Below, piece after piece: positions 61,201 to 64,000 of a DNA stretch of 64,000 bases. The stretch lies in assembly GCA_036362985.1 (NCBI GenBank), contig JAYGXS010000004.1:29908001-29972000 (forward strand), given 5' to 3'. The notes beneath the pieces were generated by a model that was not told the DNA's origin, ran no database searches, and saw only the letters and a list, made by a program, of their open reading frames with translations. Made by a program: the position numbers and the translations under genes. The first letter of the stretch is position 1; every line of letters starts with the position of its first letter. This DNA comes from Ligula intestinalis (lineage: Eukaryota; Platyhelminthes; Cestoda; Diphyllobothriidea; Diphyllobothriidae).

Positions 61201-64000
61201 ACATATGCGTTTTCGTTGGCCTATTCGTTTTTCGAGAATTAAAAAAACTGGGATGGAAGCCGTCTTTGCTTTTGCGCCTGCTCAATGAGCAGGCTTGCAG
61301 TGAGACCCGACAGAATCTCTGAGGCAGCCCTGATAGGCCTTTAACTACGTCGTTTGGAATATCTTATTATTATTAGAAGAGAACTCAATAAGCCGGTTCT
61401 GGAAGCAGCTTCAAAAGTACAATTATTAATTTGTCAAGTTGCGGATGCGAGCTGTAATGTAGCAATAAGTAAAACCCCGATCAAGCCCAGGTATTTGTAA
61501 GCACAAAGAAAGATTCTAAATGAGTCCTAATGAGCCGAAATTTCTGTAGAATTTTAAACAAATTCCTGCAAAGCTAAAACAGTGTGAACTTAAGATACAT
61601 GGCTGAACGCTACCAAACGTATTCCATAGTACTTCATACCCTCGCAATCAAGATTCTTACGCTGCGATTTAGTTTTTAAATAGTAGATAAGAAGGAAAAA
61701 TTTTGAGAATGTTGATTGTTTCAAAATGTACAGTCTGTTAGACTCAGCCTTCAGTATTCGTGGAAAGCTAGAAGAGAACCCCAACAGTTTTGGCAGAATG
61801 ATGTCCAACTTAAGGAAACTTGATTGGAAAACTCTTCTTTGACGATCGCCACTACTAAGGACAGAGCCTAAAATTGCACTGAATATATTCAAATCAAGTA
61901 AAACGTTTCGAAAGTCTAAAAATGCGCACCTAATGGTGTTACTCGGCACCGCGCCATACACTCCTCCTCTGTCTCAAAGTTGTTCTCGTTGCCACGACAG
62001 CCACCATAAGTGAAGGCTTCACAACGACCTGTCCGTGGATTAAATCCAAATCGGCGCACAAAGGCGCGACAAGGCCCAGTCTCAAAAGGCAGCTCACACG
62101 GATTAGAGTTACTCACCACTGAAAACCCAAAGTGGATTCATAAGTTAGCAACAGCAGCAGTGCACTTGCCACGTAAATACCGAATAAAATAACGGGAAGC
62201 ACACCGCGGAAAACAACGATTTAGAACTTTCTGTGAATTAATTTGTTTTAATTTGCATTACTGTATTGTTACGAAATCCAATAAAACAGACTTCGATAAA
62301 TATATACGCAGGCAGAAATGGCCGAAATTACACAGGACAGAAGCTGGTTTAATGACCGGTGGGACTGTCAAAAGAAATTCCTCTATAGGTTAGCTGTTAA
62401 ACGACTTGATCAATTCAACGCGGAAGTTGCGAGCAACGATACGACAATCGTTACACGCTGAGTTGCTCAGGTCGCTAAATAAGGCAATTCAGTAAACTAT
62501 CACCAATTCCTAGGTTTGGTAGTAGCGCAGCAATTATGATTTAGAAAAAAGTGTACAAAGTGAGGCGCGAATGCATCTGAGTGTTCCATCAAATCAAAGA
62601 AAAAGATTCACGATTATTCGTCATCTGCAGTAATACACATATGCTACGACTCAAAATGTTTTCATGCAAGACGGTTCAAAAACCAGCAGGTTTCGCGATG
62701 AGTATTCAGATAAATTTAAGATTGAGAAAAATTCAAGGAATACGAAAGAACCTGACTGACGCATTAGGCGTTCGACCTCAGCACCACATGTTCCGAAAAA
62801 AAATCAGGCATAATCCATTCCACCTGCCATTCCGACGTGCATAAATGTGCATTTCCAAACATGAATACAAATTGAAGACGCAAATACTGAAGGATTCAAG
62901 CGCACACATCAGCAGAAAAGCCTTTCGATATCCGCAATGAGTGGTTAATCATTTCCCAAAACGGCGCTGTACCGGAGTAAAAAGCTACAAACCGTTTTCG
63001 GCAAAAAATTTGAAAACTAAACGTTCCGTCGCAAGTTCGGAATGCTGACATCCAGGATGTCACAGCATAAGAAAACAACAGGTAGCTGAATCAGAAAGGA
63101 ACCACAAACAAAAAAGGAAGAATTCAATAAACGAACCTGATTGGATTGGTTGGCAGCCGCGCTCTGCATTGCCTTCATAGCCTTGTTCACAAACGCATTT
63201 ACCGGCCTCGCACCGGGCGTTCTGACCACATCGGACGTCTCGACAAGAGTCTGCTAAAAACGCATGTGAAATATGCATATAGAATTTGGGACTCACAAAT
63301 AGAAATCTCAATCTTGAAGACAGTGTCAAAAACATTAAAATAGCCGATCTTGGCGATTCCAATTTTTCTCATTTGTCTTTGGCGTCGCATTCGAAGTCCC
63401 ATTGCGAAATGTCCTTCACATTACAGCAGCCAGCCGTCGCAGATACAGAGCTGGTTGAACTTGCTACGATCGTCTTCAAAGCCTTCTCCCTAGCAACATC
63501 TGTCAGTTACACAATGCGAACAAGTCGGCTGAACAATTCAAGGGATCACACAGTATTCATAGCGCCTGTGTCCCTCACGGCATTGAATTACTTCAAACTA
63601 TCTCAATCTCCTGAACTAAAATCGTCTTATTATTATAAACAACCTAACTGGCAACACCATTTTCCGTATATAAATCTGAACCCATGAATCACAGCCTTTA
63701 ACTGCCTCATTGCAAACTCTAAATAGCACAGATAGCCTGCATCGGATTAAAACGAACTGCTAATCTGTACAACGTAAATAAAAACTGTCGATTTAATATT
63801 AGCTAGCTCATTGCAGCAGAAACAATTACTCTACCTGATCCTGTGACTCCACATCGAGCCATGCATTCCTCTTCGGTCTCAAAGTTGTTTGCATTACCAG
63901 CACAACCACCGTATGTAAAGAGTTGACAGCGTCCAGTCTGGGGATTAAATCCGTAACGTCGAATAAAAGCCCGACACGGTCCAGTTTCCAATGGCAGCTC
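31159..64000 (-). CDS. Modular secreted Kunitz/EGF/Ig/YWTD-propeller protein (21 exons, 5' partial)
   Basis: Probable extracellular-matrix or basement-membrane glycoprotein. Twenty-one exons were joined by hand: 63835-64000, 63137-63250, 61930-62118, 58767-58955, 54813-54920, 52792-52899, 52573-52683, 50177-50287, 48058-48177, 46606-46725, 44426-44545, 42330-42443, 42077-42187, 41219-41347, 37817-38299, 36264-36548, 34933-35028, 33597-33939, 32787-33140, 32031-32134 and 31159-31286. They total 3603 bases, 1200 codons plus a TAA stop, with no frame conflict. Domain order is Kunitz, EGF, Kunitz, Kunitz, ten EGFs, four EGFs in one exon, Ig, beta-propeller, EGF. The propeller followed by a closing EGF is the C-terminal plan of nidogen and LDL-receptor relatives; the Kunitz and Ig modules recall papilin. 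I do not assign a symbol. Signal peptide and N-terminus lie to the right of the window. Introns up to the propeller are phase 1, the classic exon-shuffling phase. Confidence 0.85.
32031..32134 (-). CDS. Exon: last propeller strand, cysteine-rich linker
   Basis: A 104 bp phase 2-1 exon, acceptor TGCTTATGTAG, donor AATT|GTAAGT. Encodes [20 protein letters not shown], then a stretch ending MCRN. Only this frame is open through both splice sites and joins its neighbours. It completes the final propeller repeat and carries three cysteines ahead of the closing EGF. Confidence 0.7.
32787..33140 (-). CDS. Exon: propeller blades with YWGQ and LWTP motifs
   Basis: A 354 bp phase 2-2 exon. Begins [15 protein letters not shown] (YWTD-equivalent YWGQ), continues with [14 protein letters not shown] and a cysteine pair ([14 protein letters not shown]), and ends AILWTPLYK. 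The reading frame stays open to a TAA at 32693-32695, so the exon could be terminal, but using the donor ACAA|GTACCT makes LYK run into RMYR of the next exon, matching the usual class B repeat closing pattern. Confidence 0.75.
33597..33939 (-). CDS. Exon: propeller blades (LDL-receptor class B-like)
   Basis: Enters in phase 1 and leaves in phase 2 (343 bp). Repeating strand pairs: [37 protein letters not shown] and [11 protein letters not shown], each with the V/IAxD..xGxIY/F pattern of class B repeats. The donor CTCTC|GTACGT splits the Ser codon, so the next exon continues LVYWGQS, giving a good YWTD-like motif. A second possible donor 11 bases downstream gives the wrong frame and was rejected. 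Confidence 0.78.
34933..35028 (-). CDS. Exon: first strand(s) of YWTD-type beta-propeller
   Basis: A 32-codon phase 1-1 exon, acceptor TTCGGTACAG, donor ATTG|GTAAGG. Encodes [14 protein letters not shown] and a short tail, resembling the entry strand of LDL-receptor class B or nidogen propellers. On its own the domain call is modest; it rests on the following exons, which clearly continue a propeller in the same frame. Confidence 0.7.
35029..36263. other. Intron with LINE remnant
   Basis: Intron between the Ig exon and the first propeller exon. It holds the LINE scrap at 35651-35785; the rest shows nothing. Confidence 0.55.
35651..35785 (+). mobile_element. Short LINE C-terminal remnant
   Basis: Encodes [20 protein letters not shown] then [16 protein letters not shown], the same C-terminal signature (FFSxRVIxxWNxLP, SVDTFKxxLD) as the LINE pieces at 5200-5300 and 27100-27170. 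Nothing else of the element is left. Confidence 0.75.
36264..36548 (-). CDS. Exon: immunoglobulin (I-set-like) domain
   Basis: A 95-codon phase 1-1 exon. Ig landmarks in order: LELYCKLTG (B-strand Cys), VAVRWLTP (C-strand Trp), [22 protein letters not shown] (E-strand Leu, the S/DxGxYxC tyrosine corner and F-strand Cys; shown here in part). About 48 residues separate the two cysteines, normal for an I-set domain. Acceptor CTTTCAG, donor GATGG|GTAAGC. It joins the EGF array to the propeller. Confidence 0.83.
37817..38299 (-). CDS. Exon: four tandem EGF-like domains, GC donor
   Basis: A 161-codon phase 1-1 exon with four EGFs in a row. EGF 1 ends [10 protein letters not shown] and DGRC; EGF 2 has [28 protein letters not shown] 3 has [28 protein letters not shown] 4 has [23 protein letters not shown]. 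Each keeps six cysteines. This is the only multi-EGF exon of the gene and is visibly more GC-rich than the single-EGF exons. The acceptor is TATTTTTAG. The 3' splice donor reads CAAG|GCAAGT, a GC-AG type donor; an in-frame TAG follows if it is not spliced. Confidence 0.85.
40101..40794 (+). mobile_element. Possible solo LTR
   Basis: Starts TGTTGGGATTATTCC and could end TTCGTTACA, giving TGT..ACA termini. Inside it has a TATATATAGACGG promoter-like string near 40456, a CCAGGA hexamer tandem, and AATAAATTAG (poly(A)-like) near 40628, the order expected of U3-R-U5. No target-site duplication, primer-binding site or internal gag-pol is seen, so this is a tentative call. Confidence 0.35.
40534..40566 (+). 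repeat. CCAGGA hexamer tandem, about five units
   Basis: Perfect hexanucleotide repeat in a GC-rich stretch of the LTR-like block. Confidence 0.95.
40823..41010 (+). repeat. Dispersed repeat copy 1 (partner at 55869)
   Basis: Shares ACATGA-GACAACCTGATTGG, ATCCATAAC, CAATAAACGACCTCCTTT, CTTGTTCTTTGTTCTTCT, TGACACAAA and CAAATCTAGCCTGGGAACCC in order with 55869-56050. The TATA-like and AATAAA strings hint at an LTR or pol II promoter/terminator unit. Confidence 0.65.
41219..41347 (-). CDS. Exon: EGF-like domain
   Basis: A 43-codon phase 1-1 exon, acceptor ATCCCTAG, donor CCAG|GTTAGT. Encodes [30 protein letters not shown], with a five-residue N-terminal extension. Last of the ten serial single-EGF exons. 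Confidence 0.85.
42077..42187 (-). CDS. Exon: EGF-like domain
   Basis: A 37-codon phase 1-1 exon, acceptor AAAATTAAG, donor ACGC|GTAAGT. Encodes [29 protein letters not shown]. Six cysteines, same fold as its neighbours. The split codon with the next exon is CTG (Leu). Confidence 0.84.
42330..42443 (-). CDS. Exon: EGF-like domain
   Basis: A 38-codon phase 1-1 exon, acceptor AAAATTTAG, donor GATT|GTAAGT. Encodes [31 protein letters not shown] 142 bp intron separates it from the next EGF exon; the split codon becomes TCT (Ser). Confidence 0.85.
42444..44425. other. Intron, nothing recognised
   Basis: About 2 kb of AT-rich sequence between EGF exons; no open frame with a recognised motif and no repeat partner found. 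Confidence 0.5.
44426..44545 (-). CDS. Exon: EGF-like domain
   Basis: A 40-codon phase 1-1 exon, acceptor ACATTTAG, donor CCAG|GTAAAG. Encodes [30 protein letters not shown] and a PEEPLP linker. Six cysteines. Confidence 0.85.
45588..45660 (+). repeat. Dispersed repeat, family 1, perfect stem II
   Basis: AGGATTAA, then GGATTCC-CAAC-GGAATCC (7-bp perfect hairpin, 45596-45613), then GAAACGTC (45614-45621) and AAGATAATAAAAACTCTTCTGAACTTC. The stem II, GAAAC and GTC cleavage-site string are intact; the 5' core CTGATGA is degraded to CAGGATTA. The downstream tail is shortened relative to 60641. Confidence 0.65.
46003..46012. other. Assembly gap (10 N)
   Basis: Ten undetermined bases; true gap length is unknown. 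It lies in an intron, so the coding model is not directly affected. Confidence 0.99.
46606..46725 (-). CDS. Exon: EGF-like domain
   Basis: A 40-codon phase 1-1 exon, acceptor CCGTCCTCCAG, donor CCAG|GTAAGT (perfect consensus). Encodes [30 protein letters not shown] plus a short acidic/proline linker. The 10-N gap lies in the following intron. Confidence 0.86.
46726..48057. other. Intron, nothing recognised
   Basis: Short AT-rich frames only; no domain, repeat partner or regulatory element that I can support. Confidence 0.5.
48058..48177 (-). CDS. Exon: EGF-like domain
   Basis: A 40-codon phase 1-1 exon, acceptor TTAACCTACAG, donor GATG|GTAAGA. Encodes [32 protein letters not shown]. Six cysteines; an extra residue lies between Cys1 and Cys2 relative to its neighbours. 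Confidence 0.85.
48395..48850. repeat. Degenerate local duplications
   Basis: The string GGAAGGCC-A-ATGTACA with TACTTGCAACCTTTAAGTGG-like sequence occurs at 48416 and 48553. GATATT-AAAA with CCCAAGGTCAGCGAACA occurs at 48690-48740 and 48796-48837. Units of roughly 110 to 150 bp, well diverged. Confidence 0.5.
49255..49335 (-). repeat. tRNA-derived SINE head (pol III A and B boxes)
   Basis: On the minus strand, AGCTCAATTGATAAG (49311-49325, an A box close to the tRNA TAGCTCAGTTGGTA) is followed about 40 bases later by GGGTTCGAA (49265-49273, B box). Spacing fits an internal pol III promoter. Cloverleaf arms outside the boxes do not pair well, so this is a SINE-like remnant rather than a working tRNA gene. 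Confidence 0.5.
50177..50287 (-). CDS. Exon: EGF-like domain lacking the first cysteine
   Basis: A 37-codon phase 1-1 exon, acceptor TTTTTACAG, donor ACAG|GTACGT. Encodes [33 protein letters not shown]. The position four residues before the CGxNA cysteine, always Cys in the sister exons, is Gly here, so only five cysteines remain and the Cys1-Cys3 bridge cannot form. The rest of the module, including the GDP turn, is intact. Confidence 0.83.
50564..50590 (+). ncRNA. Hammerhead-ribozyme-like core, family 2, intact stem II
   Basis: CTGATGA, then TGGCT-AATA-AGCCA (perfect 5-bp stem II with a 4-base loop), then GAAA and TA. These are the conserved core strings in the right order. Stem III, if present, would be minimal, as known for hammerheads in Penelope-like elements. 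The closest relative in the window is 2036-2062 on the minus strand. Self-cleavage is not shown, and there is no GTC cleavage triplet immediately after GAAA. Confidence 0.45.
50828..50864. repeat. Hairpin with 14-bp perfect arms
   Basis: TTTTTCCAACTATA and TATAGTTGGAAAAA around an 8-base loop (TCGCTGCT). Confidence 0.85.
52573..52683 (-). CDS. Exon: EGF-like domain
   Basis: A 37-codon phase 1-1 exon, acceptor CATCCACAG, donor GAAG|GTGGGT. Encodes [30 protein letters not shown]; all six EGF cysteines present. Confidence 0.85.
52792..52899 (-). CDS. Exon: EGF-like domain
   Basis: A 36-codon phase 1-1 exon, acceptor CTCCCAG, donor CGTG|GTACGT. Encodes [30 protein letters not shown], six cysteines. 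Only 108 bp of intron separate it from the next EGF exon, the shortest intron of the gene. Confidence 0.85.
52900..54812. other. Intron with repeat copy
   Basis: Contains the first copy (53951-54087) of a dispersed repeat and GC-richer unclassified sequence at 53690-54540 that may be a decayed transposon; no domain could be read from it. Confidence 0.5.
53951..54087 (+). repeat. Dispersed repeat copy A (partner at 55434)
   Basis: CTCCGGATGGATTCCAAAGT, ACGCCC, GGGGATTCCAACGGGCGTAA, GTCACCATTACAA and GACGCAGGTGAGATCGTT recur in order at 55434-55573. Confidence 0.7.
54813..54920 (-). CDS. Exon: EGF-like domain
   Basis: A 36-codon phase 1-1 exon between acceptor CCATTTTAG and donor GATG|GTAGGC. 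Motif order is [29 protein letters not shown]; six cysteines in EGF spacing. It is the first of ten consecutive single-EGF exons after the Kunitz block, and follows a 3.8 kb intron. Confidence 0.85.
55434..55573 (+). repeat. Dispersed repeat copy B (partner at 53951)
   Basis: CTCCGAGTGGATTCCAAAGT, ACGCCC, TTGGATTCCAACGGACGTAA, GTCACCGTTACAA, GACGCAAGTGAGATTGTT. Same orientation as copy A. Confidence 0.7.
55869..56050 (+). repeat. Dispersed repeat copy 2 (partner at 40823)
   Basis: See the partner for shared strings. It follows copy B at 55434 by 300 bp, which suggests that both may be parts of one larger element. Confidence 0.65.
58767..58955 (-). CDS. Exon: Kunitz domain 3 with Thr at P1
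   Basis: A 63-codon phase 1-1 exon between acceptor TTGCACAG and donor TCAG|GTACTG. It encodes [42 protein letters not shown], with all six Kunitz cysteines intact. Unlike the other two copies, the residue after Cys2 is Thr, and Pro replaces Arg two residues before Tyr in the binding loop. The fold should be kept while trypsin inhibition is probably lost or retargeted. It is the same length as Kunitz 2. Confidence 0.87.
59235..59340 (-). repeat. Dispersed repeat, family 1, decayed core
   Basis: On the minus strand, CTCCTGAGAGTCCAAAACGT, CAGGAAAATAAAAGTTCTTG, GTGATCGCAGCTTCTTC. Core and stem II are damaged, but the tail is clearly the same family. Confidence 0.5.
59827..59860 (-). repeat. Family 1 hammerhead-like core, perfect stem II
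   Basis: On the minus strand CCGATGG (for CTGATGA), then GGATTCT-CGAC-AGAATCC (7-bp perfect stem), then GAAAC. No GTC follows. Confidence 0.55.
60641..60752 (+). repeat. Dispersed repeat, family 1, longest plus-strand copy
   Basis: CTATGATTAA, stem II GGTTCT-TGAG-AGAATC, GAAACATC, then AGGAAAATAAAATTCTTGTT, AGCGATTGCATCTTCTTCTG and AACTGCTTCCTGGAACTCGC. Together with 2445 and 12768 it defines the family consensus. Confidence 0.65.
61930..62118 (-). CDS. Exon: Kunitz domain 2
   Basis: A 63-codon phase 1-1 exon holding a complete Kunitz domain: [19 protein letters not shown], then [10 protein letters not shown], then EEECMARC. All six cysteines and the hydrophobic and Gly-Gly core are present. 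P1 is Arg and P1' Ala, so it looks inhibitor-competent against trypsin-like proteases. Acceptor TTTTCAG at 62119; donor TTAG|GTGCGC at 61929, weaker than the others but in frame. Confidence 0.88.
62119..63136. other. Intron, nothing recognised
   Basis: Lies between the EGF exon and Kunitz 2. Frames are short and lack motifs. Confidence 0.5.
63137..63250 (-). CDS. Exon: EGF-like domain
   Basis: A 38-codon phase 1-1 exon with acceptor TTTTTAGCAG and donor TCAG|GTTCG. The six cysteines are spaced [12 protein letters not shown], then CVC, then C, the compact non-calcium EGF type with a CGxNAxC signature that recurs in all the single-EGF exons downstream. It sits between two Kunitz exons, so the two module types alternate at this end of the protein. 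Confidence 0.85.
63251..63834. other. Intron, nothing recognised
   Basis: Between the EGF exon and Kunitz 1. The 133-codon open frame on the plus strand (63286-63687) has no recognisable motif and overlaps the intron on the opposite strand. Confidence 0.5.
63835..64000 (-). CDS. Exon: Kunitz domain 1 (cut by window edge)
   Basis: Encodes a BPTI/Kunitz domain from just after its first cysteine: [14 protein letters not shown], then FTYGGC and [13 protein letters not shown]. Five of the six cysteines are visible; by comparison with the exon at 61930 the first should lie in the codon immediately beyond base 64000. The residue after Cys2 (P1 position) is Arg followed by Ala, as expected for inhibition of trypsin-like serine proteases. 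The donor is TCAG|GTAGAG at 63834, phase 1. Confidence 0.85.

Larger units (their letters stand above)
58956..61929. other. Intron with three family 1 repeats
   Basis: Contains family 1 hammerhead-like repeats at 59235-59340 (minus), 59827-59860 (minus) and 60641-60752 (plus). The open frames between them have no recognised domain. Confidence 0.6.

Noticed and set aside
1..64000. CRISPR arrays, bacterial operons, rRNA genes
   Set aside because: No regularly spaced identical repeats, no ribosome-binding-site-led polycistrons and no rRNA core sequences; all signs are of a eukaryotic nuclear genome.

Overview
The window is metazoan nuclear DNA: intron-rich, with exons of about 70 to 480 bp separated by kilobase introns, and scattered decayed retrotransposons. 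The mix of CR1/jockey-type LINEs, GIY-YIG Penelope-like elements (PLEs), hammerhead-like repeat motifs, a Helitron relic and a Kunitz/EGF matrix gene suggests a flatworm, most likely a large-genome tapeworm. That placement is inference; no rRNA or mitochondrial marker is present. A run of ten N at 46003-46012 marks an assembly gap.

Two protein genes can be reconstructed, both on the minus strand. Right half (31159-64000): the 3' 21 exons of a modular secreted or extracellular-matrix protein, 1200 codons plus stop within the window. In order: Kunitz, EGF, Kunitz, Kunitz, ten single-exon EGFs, a four-EGF exon, one Ig domain, a YWTD-type (nidogen/LDL-receptor-like) beta-propeller over four exons, and a terminal EGF. 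Every splice junction reads through in frame. The repeat exons are symmetric phase 1-1 modules, and the 5' end lies beyond the right edge.

Left half (129-16043): seven exons of mitochondrial RNA polymerase (POLRMT), covering the PPR-like N-terminal region and the N-terminal domain. Most junctions are phase 0. One short exon between 12495 and 15761 was not found; the first exons and the catalytic core lie outside what I can see. Its introns hold two LINE fragments and a PLE.

From 16044 to 31158 there is a block of mobile elements: a nearly full-length but broken CR1-like LINE (17136-21758), Helitron helicase and Rep pieces in reversed order (22861-25150), LINE 3' tails, a minus-strand LINE (27013-28520) and a PLE endonuclease fragment (28977-29466), with several long inverted repeats between them.

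The most unusual signals are two dispersed repeat families carrying hammerhead-ribozyme-like cores (CTGATGA, stem II, GAAA(C)), the permuted Helitron, three long foldbacks, and the Kunitz/EGF/Ig/propeller architecture with a GC-AG intron and an EGF lacking its first cysteine.
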